A stretch of DNA of 64,000 nt, taken from positions 372,001-436,000 of the forward strand of contig NZ_SJEY01000002.1 in the NCBI RefSeq assembly GCF_004761875.1. Reading direction: 5' to 3'. A model generated the notes under the pieces. The model saw only the letters and a program-made list of their open reading frames with translations. It searched no databases and was not told the DNA's origin. A program made the position numbers and the translations under genes. The stretch's first letter is position 1, and the number at the start of each line of letters is the position of its first letter. Shown one piece after another: positions 17,011 through 27,188 of the stretch. The stretch is from Roseovarius aestuariivivens (GTDB lineage: Bacteria; Pseudomonadota; Alphaproteobacteria; Rhodobacterales; Rhodobacteraceae).

Positions 17011-19133
17011 CTCCAGAATTTCCCCCAGCTCTTTGCGATATCGGGTCGGTGCGAATCTCGGATCGTTTCGTAAAGCCGCCCGTTCACCTCCAGCCGCTGA
17101 CCACCATCGCGCGTCAGCGGACGCAGAACGCCACTGGCCTTCTGCGTCGTCGGCTGGCCAATGACCCAAGACAGAGGAATTGTGAAACGGATACCCTTGT
17201 CGAAAGAGCCTTCTCCGAATTGTTGCGCCGACACGTCGGTGAAGGTGGCGAAGGCTCCGATCTTCCAACCGTTCTTAAATTCGCGATCAAGTGTGATTGT
17301 CCCACCCCAGTCACCAGCGAGGTAGCGACCGGCATCAAGCTGGCCGTGAAAGCCGTTGCCGAAATCGTAATAGGCGGAAAGGTGACCTGTCATTTCCGGA
17401 ATGACCCCTCCGGGTGTCACGCGGGACCGCAGGCCAAACTGCTGATCGAAATCGCGAGGCCGGGCGTAATTGACTTCAGCCCCAAGCGCGAGCCTGCTGT
17501 TCACGGGCTTCCAAAGAACCTCGCCAGAGACACCGGCATACATGCGCTCAAGATAGCCCAAGCTGAGACGTCCGTAGAAATCAGGGCCGAGACGACCGTA
17601 TTTGGCAATCGTCAGATTCTCCAGATAGGGCTCATCGGTCTTGTTGTACTGCGAGGAGTCTGATCGCACATGTGGAAGCTGCGATGTGTTGGGCCTCGTG
17701 ACTTCGTCGAGATTTCCGATGACCTTTTGCGCTACCGATCCGGCGACCTGCCAACCGGATCCAAGATGATAAACGGCCTTGGCCCGCACGCCGATATCGG
17801 CGCGGAACGGATTGTCAGGATCGAACAAGGATGTGCGAAGATATGGTCCAATGGTCCATTCGAACCGGGGATACGTGCCGGGAAGCGGATCGGGATAATC
17901 TCCAAATCGCAGAGTATCAGTAAAGGTCGCTGCGGCAAGAGCCTCTCGCGCGGGCGCGTTTTCGAGCCGTTCCAGATCTGTTCGCCCGAAGGTCATCGTG
18001 CTGGCAGGAATGCCGTTTGTCATCAGCGTGACATGCAAGGATTCGACCGAGGCGGGCAATTCGCGGCTTAGGCTGCGGAGGGTGCGGCCGAGAGCTTCGG
18101 CACCGGCGTCGTAGCGTTCATTTCGAATCGTTACATGTGCGCTGCGACCTTCGACGTCAATGCCTTCAAGGTTGATGCCCGCTTGAGCGAGGCTTCGGTT
18201 GACGCCGGACGTGATGGCCTGTCTGCGCGAAGGTTGAGTGGCCCAGCCGAGATCCGCTGCACTCTCTTGGTCACGAACGCCGACAGGCAGAGGCGCCAGT
18301 TCAGTGCCACCGGGCACACTTGGATTCTTGGGGTTAAGCGAAAACGTCAGTTGGGCGCCGAGTTCCTCGCCGTGAAGAAGAAAGGCCCTCAGATGGACGT
18401 CGTCGCGCCACCGGTAATCAAGCGCGACGTTCCACGGGCTGCCGCGTTTGATAAGGTCCTGGTTCTGTGCGACGTCGTAATTGTCAGTCGAATACTCCGC
18501 GCTCACGCTGAACTTGTCGGTGACCTGAAAGCTTGCCCCGCCAAAGACGGAATAGTCACCCTGAAACCAGTCGTCGTAGTTGAAATTGCCGCCCGTGCCA
18601 ACACCCGCGAACGTAAACGAAGTCCGGGTTCCTATGCTTCCGTCGCTGGCATAGCTACCAAGCCGACCCCAACCAACGCCGCCGGTCAGACGAAGCCTGT
18701 CGCCGATGGATTTGGTCGCGACAACATACTCACCCGACAAAAGCCCGGTCCCGATGAAATCGCGCAGGCCGACAGACACGGCGGGTGTCCACGTGGTTTC
18801 GTTGAAGACCCGGAACTTCAGATCGAAACTGCGATCATAATAGGTGCCAAAAGTTGGGGTCAGATTGCGCGTCCCGGTATAGCGGAAACTGCCCGAAAGC
18901 CGGTCTGTGATCTGAAAGCTCAGCGTGGTTCGTGTGAAGCCGTCGAAATACATCACAGACGTCGCAAGCTGCCCATCCGGCGCGCTCTCGGCGGTCGGCA
19001 TATCGATCAATGATCCAGGATTGCCGTAGTTGTTGGTCAGCTTTGTTTTCAGCGGATCGGCCAAGCCTGACATCGATCCAAGCGCTGTCCCGCAAATTAC
19101 ACCCAACCCGACGATTTTCCGCTTGCGGATCAC
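17007..19133 (-). CDS. yjbH: YjbH/GfcD-family outer membrane beta-barrel protein
   Basis: 708 residues starting at a GTG with GGAGATGGGGAC upstream. A signal peptide (residues 1-25, ending MSGLA) precedes NNYGNPGSLIDMPTAESAPDGQLATSV, a strong YjbH signature, then many alternating beta strands of a large outer membrane barrel. An intervening soluble domain (about 310-410, GVNRSLAQAGINLEGIDVEGRSAHVTIRNERYDA) is also typical. It is thought to be the outer membrane conduit in YjbEFGH-type polysaccharide secretion. It is co-translated with yjbF. No yjbG is present. Confidence 0.85.
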   Translation of the reverse strand: MIRKRKIVGLGVICGTALGSMSGLADPLKTKLTNNYGNPGSLIDMPTAESAPDGQLATSVMYFDGFTRTTLSFQITDRLSGSFRYTGTRNLTPTFGTYYDRSFDLKFRVFNETTWTPAVSVGLRDFIGTGLLSGEYVVATKSIGDRLRLTGGVGWGRLGSYASDGSIGTRTSFTFAGVGTGGNFNYDDWFQGDYSVFGGASFQVTDKFSVSAEYSTDNYDVAQNQDLIKRGSPWNVALDYRWRDDVHLRAFLLHGEELGAQLTFSLNPKNPSVPGGTELAPLPVGVRDQESAADLGWATQPSRRQAITSGVNRSLAQAGINLEGIDVEGRSAHVTIRNERYDAGAEALGRTLRSLSRELPASVESLHVTLMTNGIPASTMTFGRTDLERLENAPAREALAAATFTDTLRFGDYPDPLPGTYPRFEWTIGPYLRTSLFDPDNPFRADIGVRAKAVYHLGSGWQVAGSVAQKVIGNLDEVTRPNTSQLPHVRSDSSQYNKTDEPYLENLTIAKYGRLGPDFYGRLSLGYLERMYAGVSGEVLWKPVNSRLALGAEVNYARPRDFDQQFGLRSRVTPGGVIPEMTGHLSAYYDFGNGFHGQLDAGRYLAGDWGGTITLDREFKNGWKIGAFATFTDVSAQQFGEGSFDKGIRFTIPLSWVIGQPTTQKASGVLRPLTRDGGQRLEVNGRLYETIRDSHRPDIAKSWGKFWR

Positions 19134-19253
19134 GTCCCCATCTCCACTGCCTCTCGAGTTTCGCTTGACCGTAAAGCAAAGGACACGGCGGTGCCAATGC
19201 TTGTTTCCCGCTGGTTTCAGCATGTATCTGCTGCGTCGCTTGATTGCCACGAT

Positions 19254-20786
19254 CTAAACAAGACTGACCAGGATAAAGGTGGCACCCGCTCCGATAAGGG
19301 TTCCAAGCGCCAGCCATACGACAGATTTCCAACGAATGCCCTTGGGCTTTTCCGGTTCTGGCATGGCTTGCCGGATGAGGGCGTTTTCCACGATCTGAGG
19401 AAGGCGAGGGCCGTAGCGCGACAGCACTGCGATCGTCCGACGCAGATCCCGAACCGCAGCGCCGGGGCCAAGGTTTTTCCGGATGTAATCTTCGACTACA
19501 GGCTTAGCCACCTGCCAGATGTTAATCTGTGGGTTCAGGCTTCGCGCCACGCCTTCCACGACCACCATCGTGCGCTGCAGCAAGATCAACTCCGTACGTG
19601 TCTCCATTCCGAACCTTTCGGTGACTTCGAAAAGATAGCTGAGAAGCCCGCCCATCGAGATCCGTGTCGCATCCATTCCGAAAATCGGTTCGCCGACGGC
19701 CCGTAGCGCGCGAGCAAACTCGTCGACATCTCGGTCAGCTGGCACATACCCGGCCTCGAAGTGCACCTCTGCCACACGCTTGTAATCACGCTGTATAAAT
19801 CCGTAGAGGATTTCGGCATAGACACGGCGGGTGTATTCATCGATGTGACCCATGATGCCGAAATCGTAGGCGATGATCTCACCGGTGGACGCGACCTTTA
19901 GGTTGCCTTGATGCATGTCACCGTGAAAATAGCCGTCGCGCAAGGCATGGCTTAGGAAAAGTTGAAGCACGCGTTCGCCCAGTTCGGCGCGGTCGTGACC
20001 TGCCGCATCCAGCGCGGCATTGTCGCCCATCGACACACCTTCCGCCCATTGCATTGTCATAACCCTGCGACTGGATAAATCCCAGTTCACAGCGGGGAGC
20101 ATAAACCCCGGATCGTCCGTCGTGTTGGCATCGAACTCGCTGGCCGACGCGGCTTCGAGACGCAGGTCGAGTTCTCCAAGCACGACGCCTTCGAAATGGG
20201 CGATGACATCGCGCGGTCGCAAGCGTCTGGAAGAGGGCGACAAGATTTCGATCATCTTCGCAGCGAAGTAAAAAGCGTCGATATCCTTGCGAAAGGCCTT
20301 CTCGATTCCAGGCCGAAGAACCTTGACGGCAACATCTGCGCCGCTTTCGCGCAGCCGCGCCTTGTGTACTTGCGCAATAGACGCCGCCGCTACCGGTTCG
20401 CTGAACTCGGAAAAGATCGTTTCGACAGGCGCGCTAAGTGCCTGTGACACGCTTTTCTTTGCGATGTCGACTGAAAAAGGCGGCAACTTATCCTGCAGAA
20501 TGCGTAATTCGGCGGCCAGGTCATCGCCAACAATATCTGGCCGGGTCGAAAAAATCTGGCCGAATTTGATATAAGCCGGACCAAGCGCCGTCAGTGCGCG
20601 CACCGCCGGGGGCATGCTTAAGTCGCCCTTGTAGCCGAGCCATTGAAACGGCCAGGCAAGAAATCGGAGCGTACCGCGCACAAGCGGCGGGGCATCCATC
20701 GCATCCATGATGACGCGCATCGCCCCAGTGCGTTCCAGGGTGGCGCCTGTTCGTACAAGGCGCAGAAGATTATGCGGGCCGCGCAA
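19254..20786 (-). CDS. ubiB: Ubiquinone biosynthesis kinase-like protein UbiB
   Basis: 510 residues. The KxGQ-type motif FGQIFSTRPDIV, the atypical-kinase lysine in VAVKVLRPG and the HGDMHQGNLKV catalytic loop with YDFGIMGH identify UbiB/COQ8, which supports ubiquinone assembly. A C-terminal transmembrane helix (VVWLALGTLIGAGATFILVSLV) anchors it in the membrane. The TTG start at 20786 lies 3 bases after the ubiE stop and gives the conserved GPHNLLRL opening. Confidence 0.9.
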   Translation of the reverse strand: MRGPHNLLRLVRTGATLERTGAMRVIMDAMDAPPLVRGTLRFLAWPFQWLGYKGDLSMPPAVRALTALGPAYIKFGQIFSTRPDIVGDDLAAELRILQDKLPPFSVDIAKKSVSQALSAPVETIFSEFSEPVAAASIAQVHKARLRESGADVAVKVLRPGIEKAFRKDIDAFYFAAKMIEILSPSSRRLRPRDVIAHFEGVVLGELDLRLEAASASEFDANTTDDPGFMLPAVNWDLSSRRVMTMQWAEGVSMGDNAALDAAGHDRAELGERVLQLFLSHALRDGYFHGDMHQGNLKVASTGEIIAYDFGIMGHIDEYTRRVYAEILYGFIQRDYKRVAEVHFEAGYVPADRDVDEFARALRAVGEPIFGMDATRISMGGLLSYLFEVTERFGMETRTELILLQRTMVVVEGVARSLNPQINIWQVAKPVVEDYIRKNLGPGAAVRDLRRTIAVLSRYGPRLPQIVENALIRQAMPEPEKPKGIRWKSVVWLALGTLIGAGATFILVSLV

Positions 20787-20789
20787 TTC

Positions 20790-21533
20790 TCAGATCTTCC
20801 AGCCGGAATGCAGGCAGGCAATACCCATCGACAGGTTCCTGTATTTCGCCTGCTCGAATCCTGCGGTTCTGACCATGCTCAGGAAGGTTTCCTGGTCAGG
20901 AAATTTGCGGATCGACTCCACGAGATACTGATAGCTGTCTCGATCTTGTGCAATTACCTGGCCCAAGCGTGGGATGATATTGAAAGAATAGAGGTCGTAC
21001 ACCTTCTGCATAAGTTCGTTCGGGATTTGACTGAATTCCAGCACCATCAACCTGCCGCCCGGGCGCAATACGCGAAAAGCCTCGTTCAGGGCTTCTTGTG
21101 GGCGGGTAACATTCCGGATGCCAAAAGAAATCGTGTAGACGTCAAAGCTGTTGTCGTCGAAGGGCAACGCCATCGCATCGCCAACGACCCAATCCAGACT
21201 GCCGGCCATGGCTTCGGCCTCAGCCCTTTTGCGCCCTTCGATCAGCATCGGTTCTGTCAGATCGAGAACTGTCGCATGCCCGTGGCCGGCTCGTTTGAGA
21301 AAACGGAAGGCGATATCGCCTGTGCCGCCGGCTACATCGAGAAGCCGCTGCCCACGGCGGGGGGCGAGCCAGTCCATCATCGCGTCTTTCCAGATCCGGT
21401 GTATGCCGAAGCTCATCGCGTCATTCATGACGTCATACTTCGACGCAACCGAGCCGAATACGCCACGCACGCGCCCTGCTTTTTCGTCCTCGGGAATGTC
21501 TTCGAATCCAAAATGCGTGGTTTTCTCGGTCAT
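20790..21533 (-). CDS. ubiE: Ubiquinone/menaquinone C-methyltransferase UbiE
   Basis: 247 residues. The SAM-binding motif [15 protein letters not shown], the N-terminal [24 protein letters not shown] and the late LEFSQ and [13 protein letters not shown] motifs are UbiE signatures. It C-methylates the quinone ring. The start at 21533 ([10 protein letters not shown]) is preferred over one 39 bases upstream. It heads the ubiE-ubiB pair and is divergent from mutM. Confidence 0.95.
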   Translation of the reverse strand: MTEKTTHFGFEDIPEDEKAGRVRGVFGSVASKYDVMNDAMSFGIHRIWKDAMMDWLAPRRGQRLLDVAGGTGDIAFRFLKRAGHGHATVLDLTEPMLIEGRKRAEAEAMAGSLDWVVGDAMALPFDDNSFDVYTISFGIRNVTRPQEALNEAFRVLRPGGRLMVLEFSQIPNELMQKVYDLYSFNIIPRLGQVIAQDRDSYQYLVESIRKFPDQETFLSMVRTAGFEQAKYRNLSMGIACLHSGWKI

Positions 21534-21631
21534 ACCGCTGTGCTGGCCCTTGCCGTTTGATCTCTCACGCATTCTTATAGGCTGCCGGGGCGCGGTTACA
21601 ATGCGCCCCGTTCGCTATTGAGAAGAGTGTC

Positions 21632-22483
21632 ATGCCCGAATTGCCCGAGGTCGAGACGGTTCGTCGCGGTTTGGAACCGGCGATGACCGGGTTTGTAATA
21701 ACTCACGCTCACGTTAATCGCCCCGATCTGCGCTGGTCGTTTCCAGAACGCATGGCTGAACGTCTGACAAATCGGCGGGTGCTGATGCTACGCCGTCGTT
21801 CCAAATTTATCCTGGCTGACCTGTCTTCTCAGGAGACGCTGCTTATCCACTTGGGCATGTCCGGCCGAATCCTGATCTCTGGCGATCCATTGGGTCAATT
21901 CGCGCATGATCATCCTGCTCCGGAAAAGCACGATCATGTGGTATTGGAGATGGAGAACGGCGCACGTATCACGTTCAATGATCCTCGGCGATTTGGCGCG
22001 ATGGATCTGATCGGCACCGATCGCGCAGAGACGCACGCGCTGCTGCACAAGCTTGGCCCGGAACCGCTTGGTAATCAATTTGACGGGCCCTACCTCGCCT
22101 CCGCGCTCATGGGGCGGAATACGCCTGTCAAATCCGCCTTGCTCGACCAGAGAATCGTCGCTGGCCTTGGCAATATCTATGTCTGCGAGGCGCTTTTCCG
22201 CGCCGGTATCTCACCAATGCGGCGGGCCGGACGCATTTCGGCTAAGCGCGCGGCAGGGCTTGTGCCGATCATCCGTGAGGTTCTGACCGATGCGATTGCC
22301 GCCGGGGGCTCTTCCCTACGGGACTTTCGCCAAGCCGATGGAGAACTTGGATATTTTCAACACAGCTTTGATGTTTACGGTCGGGAAGGCGAAAGCTGCC
22401 GCCGACTGGACTGTCGCGGCACAATCCGCCGCAAGATCCAATCGGGCCGCTCCTCTTTCTATTGCCCCTTATGCCAAAGATAA
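21632..22483 (+). CDS. mutM: Formamidopyrimidine-DNA glycosylase
   Basis: 283 residues. The catalytic N-terminus [16 protein letters not shown] (Pro nucleophile and Glu), LIHLGMSGR, the helix-two-turn-helix region around [14 protein letters not shown] and a C-terminal zinc finger (CRRLDC...CPLC) are all present. It removes 8-oxoguanine and has AP lyase activity. ubiE and mutM are commonly divergent in Alphaproteobacteria, as here. Confidence 0.97.
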   Translation: MPELPEVETVRRGLEPAMTGFVITHAHVNRPDLRWSFPERMAERLTNRRVLMLRRRSKFILADLSSQETLLIHLGMSGRILISGDPLGQFAHDHPAPEKHDHVVLEMENGARITFNDPRRFGAMDLIGTDRAETHALLHKLGPEPLGNQFDGPYLASALMGRNTPVKSALLDQRIVAGLGNIYVCEALFRAGISPMRRAGRISAKRAAGLVPIIREVLTDAIAAGGSSLRDFRQADGELGYFQHSFDVYGREGESCRRLDCRGTIRRKIQSGRSSFYCPLCQR

Positions 22484-22549
22484 GGTTGATCCACGCTGCA
22501 ACAGTGGTAAGGAATCGGGACTGTCTGAAAACAAGCGAAAGCACATTAC

Positions 22550-23326
22550 ATGGCCTATGAGACGATCATCGTCGAAGTAGAAGACCACGTCGCAAAAATC
22601 ACTCTCAATCGCCCCGACGCCCTGAACGCGCTAAACGACCAGCTTTTGCGGGAACTGGTCACGGCGCTTGAGGACGCACAGGACAACGACAAGGTGCGGT
22701 GTATCGTTATCACCGGCTCAGAAAAGGCCTTCGCCGCGGGTGCGGATATCAAGATGATGGCCGAGAAGTCCTTCGTCGATGTGTTTACCGGCGACCTGTT
22801 TGGTCCGGAGCATGGCGCGATCCTTCGTATCCGCAAACCGATCATTGCAGGTGTCTCGGGATACGCTTTGGGCGGCGGCTGCGAGCTTGCCATGATGTGC
22901 GATTTCATCATCGCCTCGGACACTGCCAAGTTCGGCCAACCGGAAATCAATCTCGGCGTGATGGCGGGCTTGGGCGGCAGTCAACGGCTCACGCGCTTCA
23001 TTGGCAAATCGAAGTCGATGGACATGAATCTCACCGGACGCTTCATGGATGCTGAAGAAGCCGAACGCGCCGGACTTGTCAGTCGCGTCGTGCCCGCCAA
23101 GAAACTCATGAACGAGGTGATGTCGGCGGCACAGAAGATCGCGGAGAAATCCATGATCAGCGTGATGGCGGTAAAGGAAGCGGTCAATCGCTCTTACGAG
23201 GTTCCGCTGGCTGAAGGGCTTTTGTTCGAGCGCCGCGTCTTCCAATCGCTATTCGCGACCGAGGACCAGAAGGAAGGTATGTCGGCCTTCGCGGAAAAAC
23301 GCGAAGCGCAGTTCCGCGACAAGTAA
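22550..23326 (+). CDS. Enoyl-CoA hydratase (crotonase family)
   Basis: 258 residues. The oxyanion-hole segment [11 protein letters not shown] and the catalytic Glu regions [18 protein letters not shown] and [19 protein letters not shown] are typical of short-chain enoyl-CoA hydratases (FadB1x/PaaF-like). It hydrates 2-trans-enoyl-CoA in fatty acid or aromatic degradation. It lies 66 bases after mutM on the same strand. Confidence 0.9.
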   Translation: MAYETIIVEVEDHVAKITLNRPDALNALNDQLLRELVTALEDAQDNDKVRCIVITGSEKAFAAGADIKMMAEKSFVDVFTGDLFGPEHGAILRIRKPIIAGVSGYALGGGCELAMMCDFIIASDTAKFGQPEINLGVMAGLGGSQRLTRFIGKSKSMDMNLTGRFMDAEEAERAGLVSRVVPAKKLMNEVMSAAQKIAEKSMISVMAVKEAVNRSYEVPLAEGLLFERRVFQSLFATEDQKEGMSAFAEKREAQFRDK

Positions 23327-23422
23327 ACGCCCAATTCATATGCTCGCGGTGAGTTGGCACGCGACTCGGTGGCTTAGAGGTCAGTCCAAACTGGGTGGAA
23401 CACTCCGTCACGAAGACTTTGT

Positions 23423-24736
23423 TCAAAGGACGTAGTGCAGCTTGTCAAACTGCTCCCGCAATTCCTTCGTGCGGGATGCCACTGAGGCCGGATCGCTTGT
23501 CAGAGCTTCGGTAATCAGCGCTGCGAGCACCGGCACATCACCCGGTTTGACGCCCCATCTCACCAGTTCTGGCGTGCCTAGGCGCAGGCCGTTCATGTCG
23601 CCTACGACCGCGTCGATTGGCAAACCAATCCCGCAGGCAAGAAAACCTGCGCGGCGCAAGGTTCTCGCCGCAGTCTGCCCGCCGCCGAAATCTGCGGCGC
23701 GCAAAGCAAATTGATGAGATGCCGTGGCCCCGTCCCGCCCCTCAAATACAGGCAAACCGTTTCGCGCGAGCGCTTCGGCAAGGGCTTTAGCTACGGCGAT
23801 CATCTCCTGCGCATAGGCTGGGCCATGGGTCCGCCAATCCAGCAAGCTAATGGCCAATGCCGCCGATTTCGCGGCATCGAAGTTTGCGGTCATGCCTGGA
23901 AAGGCGATGGCGTCAAGACGTTGCGCCAGATCAGCCTCGTTCGTGACTATGAGACCGCCAGCCGGGCCGCCGAGAGATTTATAGGTGCTCATCGTCATCA
24001 AATGCGCACCCTCTGACAATGGGTTGGCCCAAGCTTTTCCGGCGATGATCCCGCACTGGTGCGCTGCATCGAACAGGAGCCGCGCTCCCACCTCGTCGGC
24101 AATGTCGCGGAGCGCTGCGACGGGATGCTCGTAAAGGTTCAGGGAGCCGCCAACGGTCAAGAGCCGCGGGCGCAGGTCGCGTGCCAGGAAACGAAGTTCG
24201 GCGAGGTCAAGCGTGTACCCGTCCGCATCGACCGGCGCTTCCACCACGCGCAGTCCAAACAGCCCGGCACAACCAGCAATATGATGGGTAACATGCCCTC
24301 CGATGATTGCCGGAGGTGCGATGATTGTGTCGCCGGGCCGGCAGGTCGCCATAAAGGCGTAAAGATTTGCCATGGCGCCCGAGGCGACCCTGATCTCGGC
24401 GAAGCGGGCTTCGAAAACCTCGGCGGCGAGGGCGGCGGCGATTACCTCGATTTCCTCAATCGCCTCGAGTCCGGTTTCATACTTATCGCCCGGGTAGCCA
24501 AGCGATGGACGTGACCCGAGGCCTGAGGCCAGAAGCGCTTCGGCCCTTGGGTTCATCACGTTTGTAGCGGGGTTGAGGTTGAAGCATTCGCGCTCGTGGA
24601 TCTCGCGGTTGCGCGCCGCCAGCGCTTCAACGTGTGTGGCAAGGTCCGCGGAATTCATTGGCAAGGCGTCCGACGCGATCCTTTGCACCAGATCCTCGCT
24701 GATCTCAGGCACCCAGTCTCGTCGTGTCAGTCGCAT
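23423..24736 (-). CDS. SHMT-like PLP-dependent hydroxymethyltransferase, divergent
   Basis: 437 residues with the overall serine hydroxymethyltransferase layout: FNLNPATNVMNPRAEALL, YPGDKYETG, the cofactor Asp223 and His226 in LLFDAAHQCG, and the Schiff-base Lys253 in MSTYKSLGGPAGG. Canonical GlyA has a TTTTHKTLRGPRGG-like block, so this is a diverged paralogue, possibly acting on alpha-methylserine or another amino acid. The start at 24736 is chosen because longer reading frames would run across the rpsT promoter. It is divergent from rpsT. Confidence 0.7.
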   Translation of the reverse strand: MRLTRRDWVPEISEDLVQRIASDALPMNSADLATHVEALAARNREIHERECFNLNPATNVMNPRAEALLASGLGSRPSLGYPGDKYETGLEAIEEIEVIAAALAAEVFEARFAEIRVASGAMANLYAFMATCRPGDTIIAPPAIIGGHVTHHIAGCAGLFGLRVVEAPVDADGYTLDLAELRFLARDLRPRLLTVGGSLNLYEHPVAALRDIADEVGARLLFDAAHQCGIIAGKAWANPLSEGAHLMTMSTYKSLGGPAGGLIVTNEADLAQRLDAIAFPGMTANFDAAKSAALAISLLDWRTHGPAYAQEMIAVAKALAEALARNGLPVFEGRDGATASHQFALRAADFGGGQTAARTLRRAGFLACGIGLPIDAVVGDMNGLRLGTPELVRWGVKPGDVPVLAALITEALTSDPASVASRTKELREQFDKLHYVL

Positions 24737-24933
24737 GCAGCCTCGCATTCCGGACGTACAAGGCTTACGCGCATATTTCGGCTTTGCAAGCGCGGGATTC
24801 TTTCCTATACGCCATCGTTGTACATGCGCGTGCGGCCCGCTCTGGCCAGAATCGTCCCGGCTGATGGACTTGCCGGATCGGGTTTGCCCTTGCGCAACAG
24901 ACATGAAACGACCCGATAGAAAAGGCCCATACC

Positions 24934-25197
24934 ATGGCAAATACAGCTCAGTCCAAGAAACGCGCCCGTCAGAACCTCCGCCGCCTCGACGTCAACAAGG
25001 CACGCCGGTCTCGGATTCGCACCTTCATTCGCAAAGTCGAAGAGGCGATAGCCTCGGGTGACAAAAATGCCGCACAGGAGGCGCTACGAGCCGCTCAACC
25101 AGAACTGATGCGTGGCGTCTCGAAGGGTGTGTTTCACAAGAACACCGCGTCGCGCAAGATTTCGCGGCTGGCAGCCCGTGTGAAAGCGCTCGGCTGA
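24934..25197 (+). CDS. rpsT: 30S ribosomal protein S20
   Basis: 87 residues, Lys/Arg/Ala-rich, with the S20 opening [17 protein letters not shown] and the closing [18 protein letters not shown]. It binds 16S rRNA. rpsT just before dnaA is a conserved alphaproteobacterial arrangement. A strong terminator follows. Confidence 0.97.
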   Translation: MANTAQSKKRARQNLRRLDVNKARRSRIRTFIRKVEEAIASGDKNAAQEALRAAQPELMRGVSKGVFHKNTASRKISRLAARVKALG

Positions 25198-25227
25198 ACC
25201 GAAGGCCTAAGTATTTGATCCTCAAAG

Positions 25228-25252
25228 GCACCCCATTCAGGGGTGCTTTTTT
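25228..25252 (+). terminator. Rho-independent terminator of rpsT
   Basis: GCACCCC (25228-25234), loop ATTCA, GGGGTGC (25240-25246), then six T residues. Confidence 0.9.
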
Positions 25253-25668
25253 GTTCCTGTGACCCATCGAACGGCTCGCGAGATTCTTTTCGCGGAACCG
25301 TGCTGTCAAGCTTTAAGAGTTGTTGCCGACGCGTAGCTGGGATTGCTAGTTTCACGATGCGATTCACGCTTGGGGGGACAGACCAGCGCGCTGCAGTCGG
25401 CTCTTGGGATGGCTGACACGTGGTGCTCCGGATCTACGGATGCTGGTTTTTTGTCCGGATATATCCTCGTCGGGAAAACCGGAACACGGGTTGGGGCTTG
25501 TGTTGGTTGCCATGGCGAGACAGCAGAGCTGGACAAGGCTTCACCCGTTTGCAAGGGCAGACGGTACGGAAGTTTTGCCCTGTTGTCCGAGTACGTTTCG
25601 CGTGAAGGGGCGGGCCGTCTGCCGGTTGGCCATGGGTTGAAGCTTTTTGGATGCGGGACAGTGCAAGT
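25253..25668. other. rpsT-dnaA intergenic region
   Basis: About 416 bases without a credible gene. It must hold the dnaA promoter and leader. I looked for TTATCCACA-type DnaA boxes and saw none, so there is no evidence that the replication origin is here. Confidence 0.5.
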
Positions 25669-27060
25669 ATGACGAGCGAACAGTGGGGACTGATCAAAGA
25701 AGAGCTGCGTGAAACAGTCGGGCGCAATAACTATAAGACGTGGATTGAACCACTTGAGCTTACCCAGATTGATAATGACGTGATCACGTTTCACGTGCCG
25801 ACCAGCTTTCTTGGAAATTACGTCTCCCGGAATTACGGCGATCTGATCCTCTTTAAGGTCAACGGCATGTCGCCCGACGTCAGAAGAATTGATTTCAAGG
25901 TCGCCGCGAATAAGGGCACTGACCCGGCGGCCAAGCGCGCAGTCCAATCCACCCAATCCGAAAAGCCTGTTATCCACAAAAAAGGCTTGGACGCAGTCCG
26001 CACCTCGTCTCAGAGCGCCGTTGCATCCGCTCCTCTGGACAAGCGTTTCACCTTCGATACGTTCGTGGTGGGCAAGCCGAATGAATTGGCACATGCAGCC
26101 GCGCGCCGCGTGGCTGAAGGCGGCCCCGTCACGTTCAACCCTCTTTTTCTCTATGGCGGCGTGGGGCTTGGCAAAACACACCTGATGCATGCCATTGCCT
26201 GGGAATTGCAGCAGCAAAGTCCCGAACTCAATGTCGTCTATCTCTCTGCCGAGCAGTTCATGTACCGCTTCGTGCAGGCTCTGCGCGACCGTCGCATGAT
26301 GGATTTCAAAGAACTTTTCCGCGCTGTCGATGTGCTAATGGTGGATGACGTGCAGTTCATTGCCGGCAAGGACTCCACCCAGGAAGAATTCTTTCACACG
26401 TTCAACGCACTGGTGGATCAGAACAAGCAGATCATCATTTCCGCCGACCGTGCGCCAGGGGAAATCGAAAACCTGGAAGAGCGGATCAAGTCGCGCCTGC
26501 AGTGCGGACTGGTGGTCGATCTGCATCCGACGGACTACGAGCTTCGGCTCGGTATCCTGCAGTCAAAAGCTGACCATTTCGCCATGCAGTATCCGGATCT
26601 TGAAATTGCCGACGGCGTTCTGGAATTTCTTGCGCACCGGATTTCGACGAACGTGCGCGTGTTGGAAGGGGCGCTAACACGACTTTACGCCTTCGCGTCT
26701 CTGGTCGGACAGCGTATTACCCTTGAACTGTCGCAGGACTGTCTCGCGGATGTCCTGCGCGCGTCGGATCGTAAGGTCTCGGTCGAAGAGATACAGCGGC
26801 TGGTTTCCGAGCATTTCAATATCCGCCTGAGTGACATGATCGGCCCAAAGCGGGTGCGTACCTTCGCGCGGCCGCGCCAAGTGGCAATGTATCTTTGCAA
26901 ACAACTGACCTCGCGGTCGCTTCCGGAGATCGGGCGTCGTTTCGGCGGCCGTGATCACACGACGGTTATGCATGGTGTGCGCCGCATCGAGGAATTGCGC
27001 AACCAAGACGCCCAAATGGCCGAGGATCTCGAAATCTTGCGTCGCGCGCTCGAAGGCTGA
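25669..27060 (+). CDS. dnaA: Chromosomal replication initiator DnaA
   Basis: 463 residues. Domain I begins MTSEQWGLIKEELRETVG. Domain III has Walker A GGVGLGKTHLMHAIA and Walker B LMVDDVQFIAGK. Domain IV ends in the DNA-binding signature GGRDHTTVMHGVRRIE. The start at 25669 gives the standard N-terminus. An in-frame ATG 18 bases upstream is less likely. It initiates replication and regulates transcription through DnaA boxes. Confidence 0.97.
   Translation: MTSEQWGLIKEELRETVGRNNYKTWIEPLELTQIDNDVITFHVPTSFLGNYVSRNYGDLILFKVNGMSPDVRRIDFKVAANKGTDPAAKRAVQSTQSEKPVIHKKGLDAVRTSSQSAVASAPLDKRFTFDTFVVGKPNELAHAAARRVAEGGPVTFNPLFLYGGVGLGKTHLMHAIAWELQQQSPELNVVYLSAEQFMYRFVQALRDRRMMDFKELFRAVDVLMVDDVQFIAGKDSTQEEFFHTFNALVDQNKQIIISADRAPGEIENLEERIKSRLQCGLVVDLHPTDYELRLGILQSKADHFAMQYPDLEIADGVLEFLAHRISTNVRVLEGALTRLYAFASLVGQRITLELSQDCLADVLRASDRKVSVEEIQRLVSEHFNIRLSDMIGPKRVRTFARPRQVAMYLCKQLTSRSLPEIGRRFGGRDHTTVMHGVRRIEELRNQDAQMAEDLEILRRALEG
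25970..25978 (+). promoter_or_regulatory. Perfect DnaA-box sequence inside dnaA
   Basis: TTATCCACA at 25970-25978, within the linker-encoding part of dnaA. It matches the consensus exactly but is isolated, so function is uncertain. Confidence 0.3.
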
Positions 27061-27188
27061 AGACCGGACAAAGGGGCCTTCGGGTCACACGCATGCACTG
27101 CGGTCCGAAAAGGGCTTGAGCCTTTTACGGAGTTTGCTAACGTGCGCGTCCCGGTGCCTGTCTGGCACATGTTCTTGGGGGTCAGACC

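Noticed and set aside
18135..19013. A 292-codon plus-strand frame opposite yjbH
   Set aside because: It is fully antisense to a well-supported outer membrane protein gene and has no recognisable domain. It is a high-GC shadow frame.
25253..25668. Possible replication origin upstream of dnaA
   Set aside because: No DnaA boxes or clear AT-rich unwinding element are visible in the gap, and alphaproteobacterial origins are often not beside dnaA.
25343..25672. A 109-codon open frame before dnaA
   Set aside because: It overlaps the dnaA start, has no ribosome site or recognisable motif, and its composition is not protein-like.
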